32,911 nt of DNA from Terriglobia bacterium (GTDB taxonomy: Bacteria > Pseudomonadota > Alphaproteobacteria > Acetobacterales > Acetobacteraceae), in contig JAIMBF010000028.1 in NCBI GenBank assembly GCA_023511585.1, positions 1-32,911 of the forward strand. Direction: 5' to 3'. Position numbers and translations under genes: made by a program. Of the stretch, positions 8,636 through 16,916 are shown one piece after another. Position 1 is the first letter of the stretch. Every line of letters starts with the position of its first letter. Under the pieces are notes generated by a model. It had not been told where the DNA came from. It made no database searches and saw nothing but the letters and a program-made list of their open reading frames with translations.

Positions 8636-9136
8636 ATGAAAAAGCAGCACAGGCGGAAGACCGGGCGAAGGCAGATTGCCTTGCTGTTGGGTTTTGCCCT
8701 TGCCGCGTGCAGCAGCTACCCCGACGATTATTACGGCTATGGCCTCTACGCGAGCAATGATCAGTACGCAGGCTATGGCGATTACGTTTATCCCTCCTAT
8801 GCGTATCCGACATACTCGCCTTACGCCTATTACCCGTATTGGGATGACTGGCTTCTCTGGCCGGGCATCTTTGGCTGGGGCTTAGGGTTCGGCTTTTTTG
8901 ACTGCTGCTTCGGCGCTCCCTACGGCTACGGCCACGGCCGGTTCGCTTATAATCACGGCGGCTGGGCCGGTTATGGCGGTGGTTGGGGCGGCTATCGCCC
9001 AGGCGGTTGGGGCGGCTTCGGCGGCGGCTGGGGCGGATTCCGCCCCGGCGGTTGGGGTGGTTATGGCGGCGGCTTCGGCGGATTCCATGGCGGTTGGGGC
9101 GGCTTCGGCGGCGGCTTTCATGGCGGGCACGGCTGA
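8636..9136 (+). CDS. Low-complexity Tyr-rich / Gly-Trp-rich putative lipoprotein
   Basis: I do not recognise a family. The 166-residue product begins with a basic segment (KKQHRRKTGRRQ), a hydrophobic stretch LLLGFALAAC and a probable lipobox (LAAC, Cys about residue 24), so it is likely lipidated and in the envelope. Mature residues to about 75 are rich in Tyr, Pro, Ala and Asp. A short hydrophobic segment with FFDCCFG follows, and from about 105 the protein is nearly all Gly with Trp, Phe and Tyr in GGWGGF/Y repeats, some followed by RPGG, ending in GGHG. The start is ATG at 8636 with AGGGAG upstream. It stands alone, converging on ugd with a 9-nt gap. Structural, adhesive or metal-binding roles are all possible. 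Confidence 0.75.
   Translation: MKKQHRRKTGRRQIALLLGFALAACSSYPDDYYGYGLYASNDQYAGYGDYVYPSYAYPTYSPYAYYPYWDDWLLWPGIFGWGLGFGFFDCCFGAPYGYGHGRFAYNHGGWAGYGGGWGGYRPGGWGGFGGGWGGFRPGGWGGYGGGFGGFHGGWGGFGGGFHGGHG
8955..9133 (+). repeat. Degenerate tandem repeat encoding GGWGG(F/Y) units
   Basis: Imperfect GGCGGTTGGGGCGG-type units recur through the 3' half of the lipoprotein gene. They keep the reading frame and vary mostly at codon third positions, which indicates a translated protein repeat rather than a non-coding one. Confidence 0.7.
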
Positions 9137-9145
9137 AGCCTGCGC

Positions 9146-10465
9146 TTAGGGCTCGGCTGTTGCGCGGCCGAGGCACGAATATCGGAACCCGGCTTTGCGC
9201 ATAGCGGAAGGCTCATAGACGTTGCGCAGATCCACCACCACGTCCCCGCGCATCAGGGATTTCAGCCGTTCCGGCGAGAGGGCGCGAAACTCGTTCCATT
9301 CCGTCACCACCACCAACGCATCCGCGCCGGTGGCGGCATCCCAAGCATCGCGGCAATAGCGAATTCCGTCTTTCCAGATCGCGCGGGCATGATCCATTCC
9401 GGCCGGATCGTAGGCCCGCACCTGGGCGCCTTCGCTCAGCAATCGCTCGATAATCGGGAGTGCCGGTGATTCGCGGATGTCATCGGTTTCCGGTTTGAAA
9501 GTCAGGCCAAGCACGGCGACCGTCCGCCCGCGCACCACGCCGCCGAGCGCAGCGGCCACGCGCGCGGCCATGCTTGCTTTGCGCGCCGCATTGACCGCAA
9601 CCACCGTTTCAATCAGCCGCGAAGGCGCGCCCGCTTCTTGGGCGATCCGCACCAGGGCGAGGGTGTCTTTCGGAAAGCAGGAGCCGCCGAAGCCCGGGCC
9701 TGGGTGCAGAAATTTCCGCCCGATCCGCCCATCGAGCCCGATCCCGCGTGCGAGATCGTGCACGTCTGCGTTGAGTTTCTCGCACAGATCCGCCATTTCA
9801 TTGATGAAGGTGACCTTCATCGCAAGAAAGCTGTTGGCGGCGTATTTGATCAGCTCCGCCGTCTCCAGGGTGGTGAAGACGATCGGCGTTTCGATCAGAT
9901 AAAGCGGCCGATAGATCCGGCGCATGACCTCGCGTGCCCGCTCGGTTTCGGCGCCGATCACCACTCGATCGGGCCGCATGAAATCGCCGATCGCACTCCC
10001 TTCGCGCAGGAATTCGGGGTTTGCCACGATATCGCAGCCGAGCTCGGGGCGTAGTTCGCGCACGATTTGGGCGATACGCCGCCCCGTTCCCACGGGCACG
10101 GTCGATTTGGTGACAATCACCGCAGGCGCGGTGAGGGCTTTGGCAACCGCCTCGGCCGCGGCATAGACATAGCTCAGATCCGCGTGGCCGTCGCCGCGAC
10201 GGGAAGGCGTGCCGACCGCGATGAACACCGCTTCGACCTGATCGAGCGCGGGCGGAAGCTCGGCCATGAAGCGAAGCCGCCCGGCGCGGACATTCTCCGC
10301 AACCAGCGCTTCCAGCCCCGGCTCATAAATCGGCAGACGGCCGGCTTGAAGGGCGGCAAGGCGGGCGGCATCGGCCTCCACCAACGCAACATCCATGCCG
10401 AATTCGGCGAAGCAGGCCGCGGAAACCAACCCGACATATCCCCCGCCGATCATTGCGATACGCAC
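9146..10465 (-). CDS. ugd: UDP-glucose 6-dehydrogenase
   Basis: Oxidises UDP-glucose to UDP-glucuronate with two NAD+, supplying acidic sugar for surface polysaccharides. The 439 residues match the family. The N-terminal Rossmann loop is MRIAMIGGGYVGLVSAACF; GTPSRRGDGHADLSYV and NPEFLREGSAIGDF are typical of the N-terminal domain; the catalytic cysteine is C263 in GPGFGGSCFPKD; the C-terminal UDP-binding domain contains VLGLTFKPETDDIRESPAL. The start is GTG at 10465, preceded by GGAGGT at 6 nt. It lies downstream of ccmAB on the same strand with a 126-nt gap, so it may have its own promoter. A functional link to the glycosyltransferase at the right edge is possible but distant. Confidence 0.96.
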   Translation of the reverse strand: MRIAMIGGGYVGLVSAACFAEFGMDVALVEADAARLAALQAGRLPIYEPGLEALVAENVRAGRLRFMAELPPALDQVEAVFIAVGTPSRRGDGHADLSYVYAAAEAVAKALTAPAVIVTKSTVPVGTGRRIAQIVRELRPELGCDIVANPEFLREGSAIGDFMRPDRVVIGAETERAREVMRRIYRPLYLIETPIVFTTLETAELIKYAANSFLAMKVTFINEMADLCEKLNADVHDLARGIGLDGRIGRKFLHPGPGFGGSCFPKDTLALVRIAQEAGAPSRLIETVVAVNAARKASMAARVAAALGGVVRGRTVAVLGLTFKPETDDIRESPALPIIERLLSEGAQVRAYDPAGMDHARAIWKDGIRYCRDAWDAATGADALVVVTEWNEFRALSPERLKSLMRGDVVVDLRNVYEPSAMRKAGFRYSCLGRATAEP

Positions 10466-10591
10466 GATAAGACCTCCATCTCTTTGCGGCGCGGCCCTTC
10501 GGCCTCGGCTTGGCGTGCGCTGCGATCCTTATGCAACGGGAACCGCAAAGAAAACCCGTTTTCCCAAAAGCGCGGGAGAGGCGCGTGCGGT

Positions 10592-11254
10592 TTACTCACA
10601 CGCCGCCCGCAGCGCCGCGCCGGCGGCGATCGGACAGAGCGGGAGCGCCAAGGCAAGGATTGCGCCAAGAAGCAGCAAGTGCGGCTGCGGGCTGAGCCCC
10701 GCCGCACCGGCTTCCACGGCGCCGGCCCCGAAAATAAGGATAGGCGTGGCCAGCGGCAGAACGAGCAAGGGCAATAATACGCCGCCCCGTCTGGCGCCGA
10801 GCACAATGGCTGCCCCGGCCGTCCCGAGCAGAGAGAGCGCCAAAGTTCCTATCAGCAGCCCCGCCAATAAGGTGGCCAGCAAGTCGGAGGGCATGCGCAG
10901 CATGATGGCTTCGGGCCCCGCCGCAACCAAGAGCGGCAGCCCCGTGACCAGCCAGTGAGCGGCCGCCTTCACCAGCGCAACACCCGAAGCCGGCAGGCCG
11001 GAAAGCAGCAATTGGTCGAGCGAGCCGTCTTCAAAATCGGCACCGAACAATCGATCCAGCGGCAGAAGCGCCGCCAGCAATGCCGCAACCCAGACGATCC
11101 CCGGCGCGAATCGCGCCAGCATTTCGGGTGAGGGGCCGAGCGCGAGGGGAAAGAGCGCGCCTGTCAGAAGAAAAAACAGAACCGCCGCCAGGGTATCGGC
11201 CCCGTGCCGAAACGAAAGCTGCGTCTCACGCGCAAGCATAGCGAGAGCGATCAT
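10592..11254 (-). CDS. ccmB: Haem exporter protein CcmB
   Basis: Membrane subunit of the CcmAB ABC complex of System I cytochrome c maturation, which releases haem-loaded CcmE in the periplasm. The 220-residue protein has about six hydrophobic helices and the family stretches LARETQLSFRHGADTLAAVLFF, WVAALLAALLPLDRLFGADFEDG and DQLLLSGLP. The ATG at 11254 overlaps the ccmA stop (TGATG), so the genes are translationally coupled. CcmC and CcmD, often encoded next, are not found in this window; ugd follows instead. Confidence 0.93.
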   Translation of the reverse strand: MIALAMLARETQLSFRHGADTLAAVLFFLLTGALFPLALGPSPEMLARFAPGIVWVAALLAALLPLDRLFGADFEDGSLDQLLLSGLPASGVALVKAAAHWLVTGLPLLVAAGPEAIMLRMPSDLLATLLAGLLIGTLALSLLGTAGAAIVLGARRGGVLLPLLVLPLATPILIFGAGAVEAGAAGLSPQPHLLLLGAILALALPLCPIAAGAALRAACE

Positions 11255-11844
11255 CAAAGCCCGAGTGTTGCTGCTGAAGCCAAGGGAAGGGGGAGGTGGG
11301 TTGCGGCGATAATAGCCCCGCCTTGCGCGCGGTGCGCGGCGATCAAGCCGCCCAGAAGCGCGATGGCTGTTTGGTCAAGGCCCAAGGTGGGCTCATCCAA
11401 AAGCCAGAGCGGTGCGGACGACAAAACCAGGCGGGCCAAAGCCAATCTTCGGCGTTGGCCTGCCGAAAGCAGGCGCGCAGGCAGATCCCGCAAAGCCGCA
11501 AGCCCGACCGCGGCCAGCGCCGCCTCCACCGAGCCCTTGCCGATGCGCGCAAAGAAGCGAAGATTCTCGGCGGCGGTTAGGGTGGGTTTGACGCCGTCGG
11601 CATGGCCGAGATAGGCGACGCGACGGGCGTGCTGCACGGGATCCGTCAAAGCATCTCGGCCCTGCCAGAGAAACCTGCCGGCGACGGGCCGCAAAAGCCC
11701 GGCAAGCACGCGCAAAAGGGTGGACTTGCCGGCACCGTTCGGCCCCACCACCATCAGCGCGCCGCCTGCCGGAAGCACAAACCCGATATTCCGAAAGATC
11801 AGCCTTTCCCCGCGGAAAACGGTGAGCCCTTGCACTTCTAACAG
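11254..11844 (-). CDS. ccmA: Haem exporter ATP-binding protein CcmA (unusual start)
   Basis: ATPase of the CcmAB complex in cytochrome c maturation. Walker A is GPNGAGKST, the ABC signature is LSAGQRRRLALARLVL, and Walker B is LWLLDEPTLGLD. The C-terminus fits the short CcmA type. The start is unclear: the frame is open far upstream into the acnA region, but no ATG or GTG lies where CcmA should begin. CTG at 11844 gives a 196-residue protein opening LLEVQGLTVFRGERL, with AGGA 7 nt upstream. Alternatives are ATT at 11880 (after GGGAG), GTG at 11835 (too short a first strand), or ATG at 12042, inside acnA, which adds a non-ABC-like leader. It is divergent from acnA. Confidence 0.9.
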   Translation of the reverse strand: MLEVQGLTVFRGERLIFRNIGFVLPAGGALMVVGPNGAGKSTLLRVLAGLLRPVAGRFLWQGRDALTDPVQHARRVAYLGHADGVKPTLTAAENLRFFARIGKGSVEAALAAVGLAALRDLPARLLSAGQRRRLALARLVLSSAPLWLLDEPTLGLDQTAIALLGGLIAAHRAQGGAIIAATHLPLPLASAATLGL

Positions 11845-11973
11845 CGGGGCGTCCTGGTTTTGCTGATTGCTCTGCTGAATGGCGATTTTTCTCCCGTGCG
11901 CTCTGTTGCCGAAGCCATGGGTATGGTCTAAGCCCGGCGGCGGCGCAATCTGGCACGCAAGGAGGGGCAAGTC

Positions 11974-14667
11974 ATGCAGATGATTGGCCGTGATAGTCTG
12001 AAGACCCGCCGGAGCTTGAGGGTGGAAGGGAAGGATTACCATTACTTCTCGCTGGCGGAGGCCGCGCGCAGCTTGGGCGACATCTCAAAGCTTCCCATTA
12101 CGCTCAAGATTTTGTTGGAAAACATCCTGCGCTTCGAAGACGGGCAGAGCTATACGACCGACCATGCACGCGCCATCGCCGCTTGGCTGGAGCGCGGCAC
12201 GTCCACGCAGGAAGTGCCGTTCCGCCCCGCCCGAATCCTGATGCAGGATTTTACCGGCGTGCCCGCCGTGGTGGATCTTGCGGCCATGCGCGACGGCATT
12301 CGCAGCTTGGGCGGCGATCCGCAAAAGGTGAACCCTCTGGTGCCGGTGGATCTGGTGATCGACCACTCCGTGATGGTCGATGTCTTCGGCACGAAAGATG
12401 CCTTGCAGCGCAATATGGACCTGGAATTTCAGCGCAATGGCGAGCGCTACGCCTTTTTGCGCTGGGGCCAGCACGCGTTTCGGAACTTCCGCGTGGTGCC
12501 TCCGGGTACCGGTATTTGCCATCAGGTGAATTTGGAATACCTCGCGCAAGGGGTGTGGACGAACGAGCACGACGGCCAAACCTTTGCTTACCCCGATACC
12601 GTCTACGGCACCGACAGCCATACCACCATGGTCAACGGGCTCGGCGTGCTGGGATGGGGCGTGGGCGGCATTGAGGCCGAGGCCGCCATGCTCGGCCAAC
12701 CCATAGCGATGGTGATTCCGGACGTGATCGGTTTTCGCCTGAAAGGGCAATTGCCCGAGGGCGCCACCGCCACCGACCTTGTGTTGACCGTTACGGAAAT
12801 GCTCCGCCGCAAGGGCGTGGTCGGCAAATTCGTCGAGTTTTTCGGCCCGGCACTCGAGCACCTCCCGGTGGCGGACCGTGCGACCATCGGCAATATGTCT
12901 CCCGAATACGGGGCAACCTGCGGGTTCTTCCCCATCGATCGCGCCACACTTGCCTATATGCGGCTGACCGGACGGGATGCGCACCGCATTGCCTTGGTCG
13001 AGGCCTATGCTAAGGCGCAGGGCCTTTGGCACGATGCCAATATGCCGGAGCCGCGCTTTACCGACGTGATCGAGCTCGATCTCGCCACGGTGCGCCCCTC
13101 CATTGCCGGTCCGAAGCGGCCGCAGGACCGCGTGCAGCTTGCCAAAGCGGCAGAAGCCTTCGACGCCGAACTTTCCAAGAGTTTCGGGGTGGCCGAGAGC
13201 GCGCGCGATAAAAGGGTGCCGGTGGAGGGCAAAAACTATACGCTGGGCCACGGCGATGTTGTCATTGCGGCGATTACCAGCTGCACCAACACCTCTAACC
13301 CCTCGGTCATGATCGGGGCGGGTTTGCTCGCGCGGAAAGCCCGCACCCGCGGATTGCGCCCCAAGCCGTGGGTCAAAACCTCGCTGGCCCCGGGCTCGCA
13401 AGTGGTTACGGAGTATCTCTCTTCCGCGGGTCTGAATGAAGATCTGGATGCCTTGGGCTTCAACCTTGTGGGCTACGGCTGCACCACGTGCATCGGCAAT
13501 TCCGGCCCGCTAGACGAGGCAATTGCAGATGCCATCGAAACGAACAACCTCGTTGCGGTCTCCGTGCTTTCCGGCAACCGCAATTTCGAGGGGCGGGTGC
13601 ATCCGAACGTGCGCGCCAATTACCTCGCAAGCCCGCCGCTTGTGGTGGCGTATGCGCTGCTCGGCACGATGCGCGAAGATATCACCACGGCTTCGCTCGG
13701 CACCGGCAGCGACGGAAAACCGATTAAGCTTGCGGAAATTTGGCCGAGCAATGAAGAAATTGCCGAAACGGTGCAAACGCATGTGCGCCCGGAGTTTTTC
13801 CGGAAGCGTTATGCGGAGGTCTTCAAAGGCCCTCCGCAGTGGCAAAAGATGGAAATCGCGGGCAGCGGGGAAACCTATCGTTGGTCCGACAGTTCCACCT
13901 ATGTGAAAAACCCGCCTTATTTCGAAGGAATCACGATGGAACCGCCGGGTGTTGCCGATATTCGCGGCGCCCGCGCGCTGGCCATTTTGGGCGATTCGAT
14001 TACCACCGACCATATCAGCCCGGCGGGGAGCATCAAAAAGGATTCGCCTGCAGGCCAATATCTTCTCGAGCGCCAGATTCTGCCGAAGGATTTCAACAGC
14101 TACGGCTCACGGCGCGGCAACCATGAAATCATGATGCGCGGCACGTTCGCCAATATTCGTATCCGCAATGAAATGCTCTCCGGCGTCGAAGGCGGGTACA
14201 CCAAACACTATCCTTCCGGCGAACAAATGACGATCTATGACGCCGCCATGCGCTACAAAGCCGAGGGCGTGCCGCTGGTTGTGATCGCCGGCAAGGAATA
14301 CGGCACCGGCTCTTCGCGCGACTGGGCCGCAAAAGGCACCATGTTGCTCGGGGTAAAAGCGGTGATTGCCGAGAGCTTTGAACGGATTCACCGCTCCAAT
14401 CTGGTCGGCATGGGCGTTATTCCGCTGACGTTCAAAGACGGAATGAACCGCAAAACATTGGCCCTGACCGGGGCGGAAACCTTTGATATCATCGGGCTTG
14501 AGCGGCTTACTCCGCGTATGGACGTTTCTCTGGTGATTCATCGCCCGAACGGGAGCACGGAAACCGTGCCGCTGCTTTGCCGCGTGGACACCGCCGATGA
14601 AGTGGCCTACTGCCATCACGGCGGCATTTTGCCCTACGTGCTGCGCGCTATGGCAAAGGCGGCCTAA
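11974..14667 (+). CDS. acnA: Aconitate hydratase A
   Basis: TCA cycle enzyme interconverting citrate and isocitrate; 897 residues, as in AcnA/IRP-type aconitases. The [4Fe-4S] ligands are C437 (TSCTNTSNPSVM), C503 and C506 (GYGCTTCIGNSG). Active-site stretches DSHTTMVNGLGVLGWGVGG, ILGDSITTDHISPAG and YGTGSSRDWAAKG are intact. The start is ATG at 11974 with a strong AGGAGGGG 8 nt upstream; a second ATG follows two codons later. It is divergent from ccmA and is followed at once by a terminator-like hairpin that also contains the start codon of the next gene. Confidence 0.98.
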   Translation: MQMIGRDSLKTRRSLRVEGKDYHYFSLAEAARSLGDISKLPITLKILLENILRFEDGQSYTTDHARAIAAWLERGTSTQEVPFRPARILMQDFTGVPAVVDLAAMRDGIRSLGGDPQKVNPLVPVDLVIDHSVMVDVFGTKDALQRNMDLEFQRNGERYAFLRWGQHAFRNFRVVPPGTGICHQVNLEYLAQGVWTNEHDGQTFAYPDTVYGTDSHTTMVNGLGVLGWGVGGIEAEAAMLGQPIAMVIPDVIGFRLKGQLPEGATATDLVLTVTEMLRRKGVVGKFVEFFGPALEHLPVADRATIGNMSPEYGATCGFFPIDRATLAYMRLTGRDAHRIALVEAYAKAQGLWHDANMPEPRFTDVIELDLATVRPSIAGPKRPQDRVQLAKAAEAFDAELSKSFGVAESARDKRVPVEGKNYTLGHGDVVIAAITSCTNTSNPSVMIGAGLLARKARTRGLRPKPWVKTSLAPGSQVVTEYLSSAGLNEDLDALGFNLVGYGCTTCIGNSGPLDEAIADAIETNNLVAVSVLSGNRNFEGRVHPNVRANYLASPPLVVAYALLGTMREDITTASLGTGSDGKPIKLAEIWPSNEEIAETVQTHVRPEFFRKRYAEVFKGPPQWQKMEIAGSGETYRWSDSSTYVKNPPYFEGITMEPPGVADIRGARALAILGDSITTDHISPAGSIKKDSPAGQYLLERQILPKDFNSYGSRRGNHEIMMRGTFANIRIRNEMLSGVEGGYTKHYPSGEQMTIYDAAMRYKAEGVPLVVIAGKEYGTGSSRDWAAKGTMLLGVKAVIAESFERIHRSNLVGMGVIPLTFKDGMNRKTLALTGAETFDIIGLERLTPRMDVSLVIHRPNGSTETVPLLCRVDTADEVAYCHHGGILPYVLRAMAKAA

Positions 14668-14669
14668 AC

Positions 14670-14708
14670 TCGGGGCTTGGCCCCATGTCGGGGCCCCGAT
14701 CTTTTCTT
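14670..14708 (+). terminator. Rho-independent terminator after acnA, overlapping the next start codon
   Basis: TCGGGGC (14670-14676) pairs with GCCCCGA (14693-14699), followed by TCTTTTCTT. Inside it, GGCCCC-ATGTC-GGGGCC (14679-14695) forms an alternative 6-bp GC hairpin whose loop carries the ATG at 14685. The two structures exclude each other. Confidence 0.65.
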
Positions 14709-16823
14709 GCATGGGCGAAAGGTTTCGCGCGGCTTCCCATCAGCCTTGACGTGCGCGCCGTCAGCCTTGCCGAAGGCGTGCGTGCGGCGCTCTCGACCTC
14801 CGTTATCGTCGCGCTGAACGGTTGGCTGCATATCCCCGCCTTGTCGCAGTCCGCTTTGGCGGCGCTGCTCACCTGTCTTTGCGATCCGGGCGGGCCGGTT
14901 TGGCGGCGCGTTCCGCCCTTGCTGAGTTTTGCCGTGCTCGGCTCGTTGCTCTACAGCGGGTTCGGGCTGGCCCGCGGCATCGGTTATGCCGTGATCCCTT
15001 TGGCGGCCTTCGGCATTTTCTGCAACCTCTTTGTGCGGGTCTACGGCCAATCGGCGCAGCTGGTCGGCAATCTGCTCACGGTGGTTTTGGTTCTGGCTTT
15101 GGATCGGCCCATTCCCAATTTTTCCGTGGCCGCAGAAACCGCGATGGCGTTTTTCGGCGGCGCGCTGTGGGCCGTTTTGCTCACGCTGATCATTTGGCGG
15201 GTGCACCCGTTCGGACCGGCGCGCCGGGCGGTCGGCCGGATTTATCGCGCGCTTGCGGACATGGCGGCCGATATGGCCACGCGCGGAACCGGGCAAGCGG
15301 CATGGGAAGAGCATGCGCGGATCTATCGCTCGCGGGTGCGCGATGCCATCGAAACGGCACGCGGCGTGGTCTTGGAAACATTGCGCGCACGCGGCGCGGC
15401 AAACTTGCGGGGCACGCAGAATCTCGTGCGCTTGGAAGCGGCCGATCAGATATTCGGCGCCTTGATTGCATTGAGCGAAACGCTTTCCGAGACCGCGTCC
15501 GAGGAATTTCGTCGGAGCGCGAGGCACATGCTGCGCCTCTTGCAGCGGATTTTCGTCGCTTTGGCAGAGGTGATCGAAACCGATGCCACGGCACGGCTGG
15601 CCGCAATCGAACGTGCGATCGGCGCCGTCCGCGCGATTGGGGCGGGCGAGGCCATTGATCGTTCGGGCGAGACCGCGATTTCGCGCCTTGTCGATTTCGT
15701 TGCGGAGCGTTTGCAAATTGCGCTCACGCTTTCTTCGCCCTCGGGCTACCTGCCTCAGACGGTCGGCGAAAACGTCTCCCGCCGGTCTTTGCGGCAAAAA
15801 TTGCTCGGCCCGATCCTGGCCAATCTCAACTGGCAGTCCGCAAGCTTGCGCCATGCTTTACGCGCGGCGGTGATCGCTGTGCCCGGTTTTGCCATCACCT
15901 TTACCTGGCCGGGCGATTACGAGCATTGGTTGACCATCACGCTGATCATGACGCTCCAGCCTTTTTACTCCACGACCTTGCAACGGGCGCTGGAGCGGAT
16001 CGGCGGCACGGTTTTGGGCGGTGTGCTTGCCGCGGTGCTCGCGTTGTTCTGTCGCTCTCCGGATACCATTGCGCTGGCGCTGTTTCCGCTGGCAATTGCC
16101 GCGCTCGCCGTGCGGTCGGCAAGCTTCAGCCTCTTCATGGCGCTGCTGACGCCGTTGGTGGTGCTGCTTTCCGAGCTTGGTCGGCCGGGCAGCAGCGAAA
16201 TCCAAATTGCCGCCTTGCGTGCGCTTTATACCGTGATCGGCGGCGGCCTTGCGGTGGTGGGCAATTTGGTCTTGTGGCCGAGCTGGGAGCCGGAACGCTT
16301 ACAGAACGAACTCGCCGGCGCGATCACTGCCCATCAGCGTTACGCCGAGGCGGTTCTGGACTTTTTGCTTCACGCCGCGCCTTTGGAGAATGTGGAAAGG
16401 GCACGTCGGGCGGCGGGTGTTGCGTCGAACAATCTCGAGGCATCGCTTGCGCGTGCCGTGCAAGAACCGGGGCAGAGCCGCCAAGCTTTCGTGCAGGATG
16501 TGATTGTGGTCAGCGCGGCTCTGCGTCGCATGGCCGGGCGGCTTTCGGCTTTGCAAATTTCTCCGGACACCTTATCGGATGAGGAAGAAAAAGTGCTCCG
16601 TCGCTGGCGCGAATGGATTTCCGATGCGATGGCGGCTTTGTTGCAGACCCCGATTGCGCTGCCGTCCCGGCCCCAAGAGCTGCCGCCGAGCGGAATGGGC
16701 GAGGCCTTGGCGCGGATCGCCCGCCAGATTGAGCTGGTGGCCGGCATTCTCCGGCGATCGCGGCTGAGTTCCGAGCCCGAAAGTGCGCCTTTAGGCGAAA
16801 TCCGGGGCGCGCCGGCGCGTTAG
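14685..16823 (+). CDS. FUSC family membrane protein (aromatic acid exporter-like)
   Basis: A 712-residue inner-membrane protein of the FUSC/fusaric-acid-resistance type, whose better-known relatives export aromatic acids with membrane-fusion partners. Two similar halves are visible: a hydrophobic bundle at about 25-185 (including [16 protein letters not shown] and [15 protein letters not shown]), a soluble helical stretch to about 370, a second bundle at about 385-560 ([32 protein letters not shown]) and a soluble C-terminus. No membrane-fusion or outer-membrane partner lies nearby. ATG at 14685 lies inside the acnA terminator with no clear ribosome-binding site; GTG at 14754 is an alternative that still keeps all membrane segments. 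The substrate is unknown. Confidence 0.88.
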   Translation: MSGPRSFLAWAKGFARLPISLDVRAVSLAEGVRAALSTSVIVALNGWLHIPALSQSALAALLTCLCDPGGPVWRRVPPLLSFAVLGSLLYSGFGLARGIGYAVIPLAAFGIFCNLFVRVYGQSAQLVGNLLTVVLVLALDRPIPNFSVAAETAMAFFGGALWAVLLTLIIWRVHPFGPARRAVGRIYRALADMAADMATRGTGQAAWEEHARIYRSRVRDAIETARGVVLETLRARGAANLRGTQNLVRLEAADQIFGALIALSETLSETASEEFRRSARHMLRLLQRIFVALAEVIETDATARLAAIERAIGAVRAIGAGEAIDRSGETAISRLVDFVAERLQIALTLSSPSGYLPQTVGENVSRRSLRQKLLGPILANLNWQSASLRHALRAAVIAVPGFAITFTWPGDYEHWLTITLIMTLQPFYSTTLQRALERIGGTVLGGVLAAVLALFCRSPDTIALALFPLAIAALAVRSASFSLFMALLTPLVVLLSELGRPGSSEIQIAALRALYTVIGGGLAVVGNLVLWPSWEPERLQNELAGAITAHQRYAEAVLDFLLHAAPLENVERARRAAGVASNNLEASLARAVQEPGQSRQAFVQDVIVVSAALRRMAGRLSALQISPDTLSDEEEKVLRRWREWISDAMAALLQTPIALPSRPQELPPSGMGEALARIARQIELVAGILRRSRLSSEPESAPLGEIRGAPAR

Positions 16824-16856
16824 CGGCTCTGGCATTTTCCTCCGTCCCCTCCTATG

Positions 16857-16869
16857 TGTGCACTGCACA
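16857..16869. promoter_or_regulatory. 13-bp palindrome upstream of typA
   Basis: TGTGCA-C-TGCACA is a perfect inverted repeat about 50 bp before the typA ATG, in a 93-bp gap. It is short enough to be chance. No clear promoter hexamers surround it. Confidence 0.15.
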
Positions 16870-16916
16870 AGAATTGAGCCAAGAACCGAGTCGCAGAGAT
16901 CGCAGCCTCCGAAGTC

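Noticed and set aside
8955-9133. Possible CRISPR or non-coding tandem array
   Set aside because: No equal-length repeats with unique spacers; the units keep frame and encode a Gly/Trp-rich protein.
8636-9136. Sulfur-globule protein identity for the Gly/Tyr-rich product
   Set aside because: Only the composition is similar; this protein has a lipobox and no sulfur-oxidation genes are nearby.
10466-10591. Terminator for ccmB from AACGGG/CCCGTT arms
   Set aside because: The stem is only 6 bp with a 14-nt loop and no T-tract in the right place; not strong enough to list.
12085-13401. A 438-codon open frame antisense to acnA
   Set aside because: His/Arg/Gly-rich product typical of antisense of a GC-rich gene; acnA on the plus strand is unambiguous.
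14664-15854. A 396-codon open frame antisense to the FUSC gene
   Set aside because: Low-information composition and no start signals; the plus-strand frame has coherent membrane helices.
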